A DNA stretch of 64,000 nucleotides from Actinomadura macra NBRC 14102 (GTDB taxonomy: Bacteria; Actinomycetota; Actinomycetes; Streptosporangiales; Streptosporangiaceae). Of this stretch, positions 41,479 to 50,686 are shown one piece after another. The stretch is taken from positions 186,001-250,000 of the forward strand of contig NZ_BCQT01000006.1 of the NCBI RefSeq assembly GCF_001552215.1. The letters run 5' to 3'. A program made the translations under genes and the position numbers. The notes under the pieces were generated by a model. That model was not told where the DNA came from. It worked only from the letters and a program-made list of their open reading frames with translations, and ran no database searches. Each line of letters begins with the position of its first letter. Position 1 is the stretch's first letter.

Positions 41479-41552
41479 TAGCGGGGGCAGGATTTGAACC
41501 TGCGACCTCTGGGTTATGAGCCCAGCGAGCTACCGAACTGCTCCACCCCGCG
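41479..41552 (-). tRNA. Initiator tRNA-fMet (CAU), second copy
   Basis: 74 nt, base-for-base identical to 31439-31512: CGCGGGG acceptor start, GGGCTCATAACCC anticodon arm with three G-C pairs, GGTTCAAATCC T-arm. CCA is not encoded (ACGG follows). The 18 bp upstream are also identical to the first copy, after which the flanks diverge. Confidence 0.92.
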
Positions 41553-41598
41553 GTGATGTCTTAACTCTATTGCATGGCCGGGGGTGGTTCGAACGGTT

Positions 41599-42648
41599 TT
41601 ACTTCGAGCACTCGGGGACGGGGCCCTTGCCGGAGGTGAGGGCGTTGATGGCCTGGACGGCGTCGTGGAGGGTGTCGGCGCGGACGAGGCGGAGGCCGTC
41701 GGGGCGGGCGGAGGTGGCGTCGGAGCAGTTGTCCTTGGGGGTGAGGAAGAGGGTGGCGCCGGCACGGCGGGCGGCGACCATCTTCTGCTGGATCCCGCCG
41801 ATGGGGCCGACCTTGCCCTCGGGGGTGATGGTGCCGGTCCCGGCGATGAACTTGCCGCCGGTGAGGGCGCCGGGGGTGAGCTTGTCGACGATGGCGAGGG
41901 AGAACATGAGGCCGGCGCTGGGTCCGCCGATGTCGCCGACGCTGATGTCGATCTTGAAGGGGAATTTGTAGCGGTCGCCGAGGACGACGCCGACGACGGC
42001 GCGCTTGCCGGTGGAGTCGGCGACGGTGGTGATGGTCTGCTTCTCCTCCTTGCCGGCGCGCTTGATGGTGAGGGTGACGGGGGTGCCGACCTTGCGCTTG
42101 GCCATGGTGCCGGTGATCTGGGCGACGCTGGTGACGGCGGCGCCGTCGAGGGCGGTGATCTCGTCGTCGGGTTTGAGCCTGCCGTCGGCGGGTTTGCCCT
42201 TCTGGACGCCGTCCACGACGACCTGGGTGCTGATGGGGATCTTCAGCTCGTTCAGGGCGGCTGCCTCGGCGCTTTGCTGGGAGTCCTGCATCTGGCGGGT
42301 GTTCTCCTCGTCCACCTGCTTCTGCGACTCGTCCTTGGGGAAGATCGTTTCTTCGGGGACGATGGCGGTGTCGCCGGCGAGCCAGCCGCGCAGGGCGGTG
42401 AACAGGTCGATGCGCCCGCCGGGGCCGCCCCGGTAGGTCACGGTGGTGAAGTTGAGGTGGCCCTTGTCGTCGTAGGTCTGCCGGCCGTCGATCCTGATCA
42501 GCGGCTGGCCCTTGTCGTTGGTGCCGAGGGTGTTGCTGGTCGGGCCGGGCATCAGCGCGACGTACGGCACGGGCATGAGGGAGCCGACGAGGGCCAGCGC
42601 GAGGACGAGCACGCTCGCGACGGTCAGCGTGGCGGCACGACGAGACAT
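41599..42648 (-). CDS. PDZ-domain Lon-like serine protease (YlbL family)
   Basis: 349 aa. N-terminal signal anchor (residues about 5-27), a PDZ domain in the middle (KPADGRLKPDDEITALDGAAV) and a C-terminal Lon-type protease domain with Ser in GGPSAGLMFSL and Lys in GPIGGIQQKMVAA. It acts as a membrane-anchored extracytoplasmic protease. ATG 42648 is chosen to give a compact signal anchor; an ATG seven codons earlier is open. Neighbours correspond to the mycobacterial Rv3193c-Rv3195 region. Confidence 0.88.
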   Translation of the reverse strand: MSRRAATLTVASVLVLALALVGSLMPVPYVALMPGPTSNTLGTNDKGQPLIRIDGRQTYDDKGHLNFTTVTYRGGPGGRIDLFTALRGWLAGDTAIVPEETIFPKDESQKQVDEENTRQMQDSQQSAEAAALNELKIPISTQVVVDGVQKGKPADGRLKPDDEITALDGAAVTSVAQITGTMAKRKVGTPVTLTIKRAGKEEKQTITTVADSTGKRAVVGVVLGDRYKFPFKIDISVGDIGGPSAGLMFSLAIVDKLTPGALTGGKFIAGTGTITPEGKVGPIGGIQQKMVAARRAGATLFLTPKDNCSDATSARPDGLRLVRADTLHDAVQAINALTSGKGPVPECSK

Positions 42649-42676
42649 GGCGGAAAGCCTATGCGGCATGGGGGCC

Positions 42677-43126
42677 TCAGCAGGCCCCGACCCACTCGTC
42701 TCCCCCGTCGGCGAAGGTCTGGTGCTTCCAGATCGGCACCCGCGCCTTGAGGTCGTCGATCAGCCGGCGGCAGGCGTCGAACGCCTCGCCGCGGTGGGGG
42801 CAGGACGCGGCGACGACGACGGCGAGATCGCCGATCTCCAGGTCACCGACCCGGTGGACGGCGGCGAGGGCGCGGACGGGGTAGTCCGCGGCGATCGTCT
42901 CCATGACGGCGCGGAGCTCGCGTTCGACGGTGGGGTGGGCGCTGTAGGACAGCCGCCGGACGGCGCGCGCGTGGTCGTGGTCGCGGACGGTTCCGACGAA
43001 CACGGCGGTGCCGCCGGCGGCGGGATCGCCGACGGCGGCGAGGACCTCGTCGACCGACAGGGGTGTCTCGCGGACACCGATCAGCCGGATGACGTCGCGG
43101 GTCCGGGCGGTGCTGACTTCGGTCAC
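42677..43126 (-). CDS. moaE: Molybdopterin synthase catalytic subunit
   Basis: 149 aa MoaE: inserts sulfur into cyclic pyranopterin with MoaD thiocarboxylate. Family motifs: GTAVFVGTVRDHD, LSYSAHPTVERELRAVM, VHRVGDLEIGDLAVVV, and the active-site C-terminal KARVPIWKHQTFADG (lysine pair). No moaD lies adjacent. GTG start at 43126. It lies 10 bp downstream of the PPA1309 gene, likely co-transcribed. Confidence 0.9.
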   Translation of the reverse strand: MTEVSTARTRDVIRLIGVRETPLSVDEVLAAVGDPAAGGTAVFVGTVRDHDHARAVRRLSYSAHPTVERELRAVMETIAADYPVRALAAVHRVGDLEIGDLAVVVAASCPHRGEAFDACRRLIDDLKARVPIWKHQTFADGGDEWVGAC

Positions 43127-43136
43127 GTTCCGCAGG

Positions 43137-43667
43137 CTACCCGGCCTGGCCTGGTTCGTCCGGTTCGAAGGTCGCGGCGAGGGCCTCGGCGAGGGCGGGG
43201 ACGAGGTCGGGTCCGACGAGCACCTCGTCCTCGGCGTCGTGCCGGCGCAGCCGCAGCGCGGAGTGGCGGGCGCCGTCGCGCAGGACGCCGACGACCATCC
43301 GGACGTCCTCGCGGCCGGGGTGGGTCGCGGCGTAAGCGGCGGCCTCCGCCTCGTCCTCGGGGATCTCCTCCTCGGCCTCGGGCGGCAGGACGACTCGTTC
43401 GATCACCAGGGCGCAACCCTCGACCGCCTCCGGCCACGCGATGGAGGCGAGGGCGTCCTCGACGGCGGCCTGGTCGGGCAGCTCGGGCTGTTCGAGCGCG
43501 GCGAGGGTGTCGGCGCCGGCGGGCAGGCCGAGTTGGTCGGCGAGCTCGGGTTCCGCCTTGCGCAGCTCGGTGCTGCGCACCAGCGCGTAGAGGCAGGGCT
43601 GGGCGTCCCAGGCCCGTTCGGCCCAGTGACGTTCGAGATCCAATACGACTTCTTCCAGAAGACTCAC
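43137..43667 (-). CDS. PPA1309-family protein
   Basis: 176 aa, starting MSLLEEVVLDLERHWAERAW. The pattern ALVRSTELRKAEPELA, the acidic EEEIPEDEAEAAAYAATHP and GVLRDGARHSALRLR is characteristic of this conserved actinobacterial family of unknown function, usually located beside the UPF0182 and PDZ-protease genes as here. Cytosolic, no catalytic motif. Divergent from the UPF0182 gene. Confidence 0.8.
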   Translation of the reverse strand: MSLLEEVVLDLERHWAERAWDAQPCLYALVRSTELRKAEPELADQLGLPAGADTLAALEQPELPDQAAVEDALASIAWPEAVEGCALVIERVVLPPEAEEEIPEDEAEAAAYAATHPGREDVRMVVGVLRDGARHSALRLRRHDAEDEVLVGPDLVPALAEALAATFEPDEPGQAG

Positions 43668-43784
43668 GGGCCCATCTTTCCCTCAATCAGCTCGGGGAAG
43701 TGCGGGAACCCCCCGCCCAGTCGGTAAGTTGCATACACAGCACCGGCCGGTGGCCGGTGAGCGTGATCTCGATCGGAGGGGCCC

Positions 43785-46694
43785 TTGACCTTCCGGACTC
43801 CCGGCTTCGGGCGCCGGCTCGGAAGCGGGCGGACGCGGCTGGTGCTACCGGTTCTCGTGGCGCTGGCCGCGCTGCTGATCGCCTATCTGGTGTTCACCGC
43901 GGTCTACACCAACTGGCTGTGGTACGACTCGGTCGGCTTCTCGTCGGTGTACACGACGCAGTTGCGGGCCAAGCTCGTGCTGTTCTTCGGTTCCGGCCTG
44001 TTCATGGCGCTGATCGTGGGCGCGAACGTGTGGATCGCGCACCGGCTGAGGCCCGCGTACCGGCCGCTGTCGGTGGAACAGCAGGGCCTGGAGCGGTACC
44101 GGTCGGTCATCGACCCGCGCCGGCGGCTGATCGCGGTGGGCCTGCTGGCGCTGCTGGCAGTGCTGACGGGTTCGTCGGTGGCGGGGCGGTGGCCGGTGTG
44201 GCTGGCGTTCCTCAACCGGACGCCCTTCCACATCGAGGATCCCCAGTTCCACAAGGACGTGTCGTTCTACGTCTTCACATACCCGTTCCTGCGGCTGGTC
44301 CTGGGTGTCGTATTCGCGACAGTGATCCTTTCGATCCTGGCCGCGGTGATGGTGCACTACCTGTACGGGGGGCTGAGGCTCCAGGGTCCTGGTGACAAGG
44401 CCAGCCCGCCCGCGCGCGCGCATCTGTCGGTCCTGGTGGGGCTGTTCGTCTTGCTGAAGGCGTTCGCCTACTGGTTCGACCGATACGGCCTGGTGCATTC
44501 CGAACGCGGCGTGACGACCGGCGCGTCCTACACGGACGTGAACGCGCTGCTGCCCGCGAAGACGATCCTGGCGGTCATCGCGCTGATCTGCGCGGTGATG
44601 TTCGTCAGCAACCTGCTGCGCCGCGGCATGATGCTTCCGGGTGTGGGTTTCACGCTGCTGGTGCTGTCGGCGATTCTGCTCGGTGGCGTGTACCCGCTGC
44701 TGATCCAGCAGTTCCAGGTGAAGCCGGACGAGCTGGCCAGGGAACGCGCGTTCATCGAGCGCAACATCGAGTTCACCCGCAAGGCGTACGGGGTGGACGG
44801 GGCGCGTGTCGTCCCGTACGGGTCGCAGCCGGTGTCCGACCAGAAGCAGCTGGAGACCGAGCGGGAGAAGCTGGGCGGCGTCCGGCTCCTCGACCCGAAC
44901 GTGCTCGGGGAGACGTTCCAGCGGCTCCAGCAGATCCGCCCGTTCTACAAGTTCCCCGACACGCTGGACGTCGACCGCTACGCCATCGACGGCAAGACGA
45001 TCGACACGATCGTCGCGCTGCGCGAGGTGTCGGGGGCGCCGGCGGGGCAGCACAGCTGGGTGAAGGACCGCATGGTCTACACCCACGGCTATGGGTTCGT
45101 GTCCGCCTACGGCGACCACTTCACCAAGAGCAGGGTGCCGGAGTTCATCACCAGCGCCATGCCGGTCACGCCACAGCAGAAGATCAAGGTGACCCACCCC
45201 GAGATCTACTTCGGTGAGCGGTCCGCGCGGTACTCGGTGGTCGGCGGGCGCGGGCAGCAGGAGCTGAACTACCCCGACGGGACGAGCAAGTCCGGGCAGC
45301 GCAGCAGCACCTACGGCGGGCGCGGCGGCATCGAGATCGACTCGTTCTTCCGCAAGCTGCTGTACTCGACGCGGTTCCAGGACAAGAACCTCCTGCTGTC
45401 GGGCGCGATCAAGAAGGACGCCAAGATCCTTTACAACCGGACGCCGCGGGAGATGGTGCATCGCGCGGCGCCGTGGCTGACGTTGGACGGCGACCCGTAC
45501 CCGGCGGTCGTGGGCGGGCGCATCGTGTGGATCGTGGACGGCTACACCTCGTCCGACGGCTTCCCGTACTCGGAGGAGATGAGCCTCGGGGAGGCGACCC
45601 GCGACACGATCACCGACACGCGGTCGGCGGTGGCGCGGCAGGCCAACGACCACATCAACTACATGCGCAACTCGGTCAAGGCCACGGTCGACGCCTATGA
45701 CGGCACCGTTCACCTGTACCAGTGGGACGAGAACGACCCGATCACCAAGACCTGGATGAAGGTGTTCAAGGGCACCGTCCAGCCGCGCTCGTCGATCCCG
45801 CCGGAGCTGGAGAGCCACTTCCGGTACCCGCAGGACCTGTTCAAGGTGCAGCGGAAGATCCTGTCGAAGTACCACGTGACCGACCCGGCGGCGTTCTTCA
45901 GCGGCGAGGGCTTCTGGGAGGTGCCGGAGGATCCGAGCGCCAAGGGCAAGCGGCAGCCGCCGTACTACCAGAGCCTGCGGATGCCGGACGAGACGGCGGC
46001 GAACTTCGCGCTGACCACGGTCTTCAACCCGCGGGAGAACGCCCAGCTCGCGGCGTTCATGTCGATCGGGTCCACGCCGGGGAGCAACTACGGGCAGATC
46101 CAGGTCCTGGAGATGCCGCGCAACGCGCAACCGGACGGGCCAGGGCTGGTGCAGAGCTCGTTCGAGACCGACACCCAGGTGAAGGGCGATCTGTTCACGC
46201 TGAGACAGGGCGGCACCAAGACGGTGCCGGGCAACCTGCTCACCATCCCGTTCGCGGGCGGCCTGCTCTACGTCGAGCCGATGTACGCCAAGGCGGCGGG
46301 CGGATCGGAGCAGCAGCCGTACCCGTTCCTCGGGAAGGTGCTGGTGCGGTTCGGCGGTGCCGTCGCGGCGGCGGACACCGTGGACCAGGCGCTGGACAAG
46401 GTCCTCGGCAGTCCGGGCGTGCCGACCTCGCCCGGGGCGCCGCCGGGCGGGACGCTGACCCCCGAGGCACAGAAGGCGATCACCGAGCTGCGGGCCGCGG
46501 TGGACGCCTATGAGAAGGCGCAGCGCGAGGGCGACTACCCGGCGATGGGCGAGGCCTGGAAGCGGATCAGGCAGGCGAGGGACGCCCTGGCCGCCGCGCA
46601 GCAGGCCAAGCCCAAGACTCCGGCCGTCTCCCCCACCACGCCGCCGTCGGGATCGCCGTCACCGTCACCGTCCGGTTCTCCCCCGTCCGGCTAG
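43785..46694 (+). CDS. UPF0182 family large membrane protein
   Basis: 969 aa. Seven membrane helices in the first 300 residues (for example WLWYDSVGFSSVYTTQL between the first two), then a long extracytoplasmic region with GRGGIEIDSFFRKLLYS and VYTHGYGFV, and an Ala/Pro-rich, helical C-terminal tail. TTG 43785 is chosen because GGAGG is 6-7 nt upstream. Function unknown; conserved across actinobacteria and near-universal in this gene neighbourhood. Confidence 0.88.
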   Translation: MTFRTPGFGRRLGSGRTRLVLPVLVALAALLIAYLVFTAVYTNWLWYDSVGFSSVYTTQLRAKLVLFFGSGLFMALIVGANVWIAHRLRPAYRPLSVEQQGLERYRSVIDPRRRLIAVGLLALLAVLTGSSVAGRWPVWLAFLNRTPFHIEDPQFHKDVSFYVFTYPFLRLVLGVVFATVILSILAAVMVHYLYGGLRLQGPGDKASPPARAHLSVLVGLFVLLKAFAYWFDRYGLVHSERGVTTGASYTDVNALLPAKTILAVIALICAVMFVSNLLRRGMMLPGVGFTLLVLSAILLGGVYPLLIQQFQVKPDELARERAFIERNIEFTRKAYGVDGARVVPYGSQPVSDQKQLETEREKLGGVRLLDPNVLGETFQRLQQIRPFYKFPDTLDVDRYAIDGKTIDTIVALREVSGAPAGQHSWVKDRMVYTHGYGFVSAYGDHFTKSRVPEFITSAMPVTPQQKIKVTHPEIYFGERSARYSVVGGRGQQELNYPDGTSKSGQRSSTYGGRGGIEIDSFFRKLLYSTRFQDKNLLLSGAIKKDAKILYNRTPREMVHRAAPWLTLDGDPYPAVVGGRIVWIVDGYTSSDGFPYSEEMSLGEATRDTITDTRSAVARQANDHINYMRNSVKATVDAYDGTVHLYQWDENDPITKTWMKVFKGTVQPRSSIPPELESHFRYPQDLFKVQRKILSKYHVTDPAAFFSGEGFWEVPEDPSAKGKRQPPYYQSLRMPDETAANFALTTVFNPRENAQLAAFMSIGSTPGSNYGQIQVLEMPRNAQPDGPGLVQSSFETDTQVKGDLFTLRQGGTKTVPGNLLTIPFAGGLLYVEPMYAKAAGGSEQQPYPFLGKVLVRFGGAVAAADTVDQALDKVLGSPGVPTSPGAPPGGTLTPEAQKAITELRAAVDAYEKAQREGDYPAMGEAWKRIRQARDALAAAQQAKPKTPAVSPTTPPSGSPSPSPSGSPPSG

Positions 46695-46723
46695 AGCCCG
46701 GGGCGATCACCCGGCCGGGCGGT

Positions 46724-46755
46724 CCGTCCCGTGGCGGGCGGCCCGTCCGGGACGG
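46724..46755. terminator. Bidirectional stem-loop between convergent genes
   Basis: ccgtcccg / cgggacgg, perfect 8-bp arms with a 16-nt loop, in the 64-bp gap between the UPF0182 gene and the convergent epimerase gene. Confidence 0.5.
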
Positions 46756-46758
46756 GGG

Positions 46759-47841
46759 TCAGCGGCGGCGCTTGCGGGCGCGGCGGATCGCGGCGGCGGC
46801 GCCGATCGCGGCGACGGTGGCGCCCGCGGCGGTGGCCATGGTGGCCTCCTTGCCGCCGACGCGGCGGCCGACGACGGCGTGCCGCCCGGCGGTCTCCTCC
46901 ATCACGGCGCGCAGCGCGGCGGCGTTATCGTGGAGGGGCTTCCAGCCGGCGGCGCGCAGCCGCGCGCAGTCGACGACCCACGGGTAGGCGACGTAGTGCA
47001 GGTCGGTCGCGGGCGCCGGGGTCATCCCGAGCCGGTGCAGCCGCTGCGCCATCCCGAAGGTCAGCGCGGCGGGCAGCTCGAAGCCGCGCTTGCCGGTGAT
47101 CTCAGCGACCTCGGCCGGGCCGAGCCAGCCCTCACCGCCGACCGCGACCGGCCCCGCCACGTCCTGCACGACGACGGTCTCCAGTGCGGACGCGAGGTCC
47201 TCGATGTGGCAGAACTGCCAGCCGGGGGTGCTGCCCTTCACCGACAGGAGCCGCGGCGCCTCGAAATGCCGGGTGACGACCGTGTCGACACCGGGCCCGA
47301 CCAGCGCGGCCGGGCGGACGACGGTGACCTCCAGGCCGGGATGGGTGAGCGGCGCGTTCGCGGCCAGCTCCTCCATCTCCAGGAAGTCGCCGGCGATGGA
47401 GGCGTTGGCCTCGGCCAGCAGCGGCGCGTCCTCGGGCAGGGGCACCTCGTTTCCGGGCCCGGCCCCGTACACCATGGCGCTGGTGACGAGGATCACCCGG
47501 CGGACACGGGCGGCGGCAGCGGCGGTGACCACGGTCTGCGCGCCGCGGACGTTGTGGGTGCGGCGCTCGCGGGCGTCCGCCTCCGGGGAGTGCTCGACGT
47601 CCAGGTTGATGATCACGTCCACGTCGGAGAGGCGGTTGGACAGCAATGGATCCCTGATGTCCACGACGCGCCATGTGGCACCGGGCACATCGCCCCGGTG
47701 CGCGTCGATGGCGACGACCTTGCGGATCTCTTCCCGTTCGACGAGCCGGGCGGCCAGCAGCCGCCCCGCGCCGGAGGCCGCGCCGGTGACGGCGACGACC
47801 GGGCCCTTGCTACGCCGAGGGCGAACCTTGCCCGTTGCCAC
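46759..47841 (-). CDS. NAD-dependent epimerase/dehydratase-like (extended SDR)
   Basis: 360 aa with the Rossmann motif TGAASGAGRLLA (about 19-30), a VDVIINLDVEH NAD-contact strand and the active-site region TSAMVYGAGPGNE (Tyr in place of the usual YxxxK arrangement; the lysine is not where expected). The C-terminus carries a short hydrophobic segment and a basic RRARKRRR tail, suggesting membrane association. Substrate unknown. Divergent from the DUF2342 gene. Confidence 0.75.
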   Translation of the reverse strand: MATGKVRPRRSKGPVVAVTGAASGAGRLLAARLVEREEIRKVVAIDAHRGDVPGATWRVVDIRDPLLSNRLSDVDVIINLDVEHSPEADARERRTHNVRGAQTVVTAAAAARVRRVILVTSAMVYGAGPGNEVPLPEDAPLLAEANASIAGDFLEMEELAANAPLTHPGLEVTVVRPAALVGPGVDTVVTRHFEAPRLLSVKGSTPGWQFCHIEDLASALETVVVQDVAGPVAVGGEGWLGPAEVAEITGKRGFELPAALTFGMAQRLHRLGMTPAPATDLHYVAYPWVVDCARLRAAGWKPLHDNAAALRAVMEETAGRHAVVGRRVGGKEATMATAAGATVAAIGAAAAIRRARKRRR

Positions 47842-47930
47842 GGGGGTGCCCCCTTCCTTGTGTACGCGACCTTGCCGGGACCGGCTAACGTTGCGGATAT
47901 GAGCCCATCATGCATCCCAGGGGCAAACCG

Positions 47931-49349
47931 ATGAGTGACAATCCCTTCGGCTTCAACCGTCCCGGCGACGGAGACGACGACCGGCCCCAGGATCCATTCA
48001 AGGGCATGGGCGGCGACATGGCGCAGTTCGCCGACATGCTGCACCGGTTCGCCGACATGATCGGCGGCCAGGGCGCGGGCGGCGCGGGCGGCGGCCCGCT
48101 GAACTGGGATCTGGCCAAGAACATCGCCCGGCACTCGGTGGTCGAGCAGGGCGACCCCTCGATCGTGGACGCCGAGCGGCGCCAGGTCGAGGAGGCGTTG
48201 CGGCTGGCCGACCTGTGGCTGGACGAGGGCACCACGCTGCCCGCCGGCATCCGGACGCCGCAGGCGTGGAGCCGGTCGGAGTGGATCGAGCAGACGCTGC
48301 CCGTCTGGTCCAAGGTGTGCGACCCGATCGCCGAGCGCATGGTGGAGTCCATGGGCGGCGCGCTGGGCGGCGCCGGGGACATCCCCAGCGACATGCAGGC
48401 GATGGCGGGCCCGCTGATCGGGATGGTCAAGCAGATGGCCGGGGCGATGGTCGGCGGCCAGGCCGGGCAGGCGCTCGGCGCGCTGGCCCGGGAGGTGACC
48501 GGCTCCGCCGACGTGGGGCTGCCGCTGGCACCGGACGGCGTGGGCGCGCTGCTGCCCGCCGGCGTCGAGGCGTTCGGCTCGGGCCTGGAGGTCTCCGAGG
48601 ACGAGGTCCGGCTTTACCTGGCGTTGCGCGAGGCCGCCCACCAGCGGCTGTTCGCGCACGTCCCGTGGCTGCGCGCCCACATGCTGGGCGCGGTCGAGGA
48701 GTACGCCCGGGGCATCACGGTCGACCTGTCGGGCATCGAGCAGGCCGTCCAGGGGCTCGATCTGAGCAATCCGGAGGCGCTACAGGAGGCGCTCGGCGGG
48801 GAGATCCAGCTTCAGCCCGAGGAGACTCCGCGGCAGAAGGCGGCGCTGGCCCGGCTGGAGACCACCCTCGCGCTGGTCGAGGGCTGGGTGGACACCGTGG
48901 TCAACCAGGTCGCCGAGGGACGGCTGCCCGGGGCGGTGAAGCTGGCCGAGGCGGTACGGCGGCGGCGCGCCACCGGCGGCCCGGCGGAGCGGACGTTCGC
49001 GACGCTGGTCGGCCTGGAACTGCGGCCGCGGCGGCTGCGCGAGGCGTCGGCGCTCTGGCAGGCGATCACGCAGGTGCGCGGCAACGAGGGCCGGGACGCG
49101 ATCTGGGAGCACCCCGACCTGCTCCCGACCGCCGCCGACCTCGACGACCCCGACGGGTTCGTGCACGGCCGCGACGAGATCGAGGGCCTGTCCGACCTGG
49201 ACATCTCCAAGCTCACCAAGCCCCACGACGAGGGGCTCGGCAAGCCCGACGAAGACAGGCCCGACGAGAACACGCCCCACGAGGACAAGAGCGACGAGGA
49301 CAAGGGCGACGACGAGGGCGGCCCGGACACCGCGGGGCCCCGCCCGTGA
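47931..49349 (+). CDS. DUF2342 zinc-dependent metalloprotease-like protein
   Basis: 472 aa. The central motif LREAAHQRLFAHVPWLR matches the metal-binding helix of the DUF2342/zincin-like family. The N-terminus is Gly/Asp-rich, the C-terminal 45 residues are highly acidic and probably disordered. ATG 47931 with AGGGG 8 nt upstream is preferred to an upstream ATG at 47910. Corresponds in position to mycobacterial Rv3195. Substrate unknown. Confidence 0.8.
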   Translation: MSDNPFGFNRPGDGDDDRPQDPFKGMGGDMAQFADMLHRFADMIGGQGAGGAGGGPLNWDLAKNIARHSVVEQGDPSIVDAERRQVEEALRLADLWLDEGTTLPAGIRTPQAWSRSEWIEQTLPVWSKVCDPIAERMVESMGGALGGAGDIPSDMQAMAGPLIGMVKQMAGAMVGGQAGQALGALAREVTGSADVGLPLAPDGVGALLPAGVEAFGSGLEVSEDEVRLYLALREAAHQRLFAHVPWLRAHMLGAVEEYARGITVDLSGIEQAVQGLDLSNPEALQEALGGEIQLQPEETPRQKAALARLETTLALVEGWVDTVVNQVAEGRLPGAVKLAEAVRRRRATGGPAERTFATLVGLELRPRRLREASALWQAITQVRGNEGRDAIWEHPDLLPTAADLDDPDGFVHGRDEIEGLSDLDISKLTKPHDEGLGKPDEDRPDENTPHEDKSDEDKGDDEGGPDTAGPRP

Positions 49350-49518
49350 GCTGGACCCAACGGTCGCACGCGAGCGGCTGCCGGTATGAGCCCGACTCGT
49401 CCACGAACGTGATCCGGAGGCGGATCGCCCGCGCGACGCTGTGCTGGCACCGCCCGGTCGACCAGGAGCGGCGCCGCCGCCACCCGGCCAACTCGCGGTA
49501 TCCGCGTATCGGCCGGAC

Positions 49519-50061
49519 GTGACGGGCCCGCTGCACCAGGACGCCCGGCACGTCCTGGAGTCGTGGCGGGCGCCCGACGCCGATCAGGAGCGGGCGCGGC
49601 TGGAGTTCCTGCGGCATCTGGAGGAGCATCCGGCGGACGGGCTGTGGCGTGGGTGCGCGGCGGGCCATATCACCGCCAGCGCCGCCGTCCTGGACTCCTC
49701 GCGTTCCCGGGTCCTGCTGACGCTGCACGCCAAGATCAAGGTGTGGCTCCAGCTCGGCGGGCACTGCGAGCCCGGCGATGTGACGCTCGCGGGCGCCGCG
49801 CTACGGGAGGCGACGGAGGAGTCGGGCATCGCGGGGCTGCGGCTGCTGCCAGGCCCCGTCCAGCTCGACCGGCACGCGGTGCGCTGCCACCCGGAGGGCA
49901 CCTGGCATCTGGACGTCCAGTACGTCGCCATCGCCCCGGACGACGCGCGCCACACCGTCAGCGACGAGTCGGACGATCTCGGCTGGTTCCCGGTGGACGC
50001 GCTCCCGGAGCCGACCGACGACGTCGTCCGCGGCCTGGTGGCCAGGGCGCTCACGTACTGA
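49519..50061 (+). CDS. NUDIX hydrolase
   Basis: 180 aa with the Nudix box GGHCEPGDVTLAGAA plus LREATEESGI, hydrolysing a nucleoside diphosphate linked to another moiety; substrate not predictable. The GTG at 49519 is tentative: the frame is open to 49441 and no strong ribosome site is visible. The 170 bp before it hold no gene. Convergent with the 211-aa gene; their ends overlap by 11 nt. Confidence 0.78.
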   Translation: MTGPLHQDARHVLESWRAPDADQERARLEFLRHLEEHPADGLWRGCAAGHITASAAVLDSSRSRVLLTLHAKIKVWLQLGGHCEPGDVTLAGAALREATEESGIAGLRLLPGPVQLDRHAVRCHPEGTWHLDVQYVAIAPDDARHTVSDESDDLGWFPVDALPEPTDDVVRGLVARALTY

Positions 50062-50686
50062 GGGAATGCCCTTCCAGCAGGGCGCGGGTGTTCTCCCAAC
50101 CTTCCAGGCCGGGATCGAGGAACCGCAGGTCATCGACGGTTCGCAGGCGATGCCAGCCGGGGCCCTGCGGCACCAGGCCGGGGCGCGGGGCGGCGGCGCG
50201 GAGCCGGGCCAGCGCGTCCGGGGTGTCGAGATCGACCTCGTCCAGGACGGTGGCGAGCCAGTCGGGGAGCGGGAGCCGGGCGGCGAGGGCCACCAGCCCG
50301 TGCCCGTCGGCGGCCTGGCACGCGGCGGCGGGGGCGCCGCCGAGGGCACGGAACAGCTTGCCGATCAGCAGCGGCGGCAGGTCGGGGGCGTCGGCGGCCA
50401 CCAGCGCGGCCTCTCCCGCCCCGAGCGCGTGCAGGGCGGCGAACGCCTTCGCGAGGGTCGGTTCCCGGACGATCTCCGTGCCGGGCCAGGTGACGGCTTC
50501 GGCGTCCGGCTGGTCGGGCGGGTCGAGGACGAGCGCGGGGGTGACGAGCTGGAGCCCGGCGACGACCTCGTAGGTGTCCTCCAGGAGGGCAAGGCGGAAC
50601 TCGGCGGGATCGACGCCCGGCGGGGCGTCCGGCGGGGAGGCGGGGAGCGAGAGCACGGCGGCGCGGCGGCCGGCGGCAGGGCTCAC
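50051..50686 (-). CDS. Nucleotidyltransferase-like protein of unknown specificity
   Basis: 211 aa. The arrangement of TLAKAFAALHALGAGEAALV and AADAPDLPPLLIGKLFRAL resembles the nucleotide-sugar/MobA-CofC-like transferase fold (A.D.P.L acceptor strand), but the N-terminal G-rich nucleotide loop is poor. Function open. It overlaps the M48-like gene start by 4 nt, so it is translationally coupled to it. Confidence 0.6.
   Translation of the reverse strand: MSPAAGRRAAVLSLPASPPDAPPGVDPAEFRLALLEDTYEVVAGLQLVTPALVLDPPDQPDAEAVTWPGTEIVREPTLAKAFAALHALGAGEAALVAADAPDLPPLLIGKLFRALGGAPAAACQAADGHGLVALAARLPLPDWLATVLDEVDLDTPDALARLRAAAPRPGLVPQGPGWHRLRTVDDLRFLDPGLEGWENTRALLEGHSLST

Noticed and set aside
43845..46130. 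761-aa minus-strand open frame opposite UPF0182
   Set aside because: Arg/His/Val-rich antisense shadow; the plus frame has seven TM helices and family motifs.
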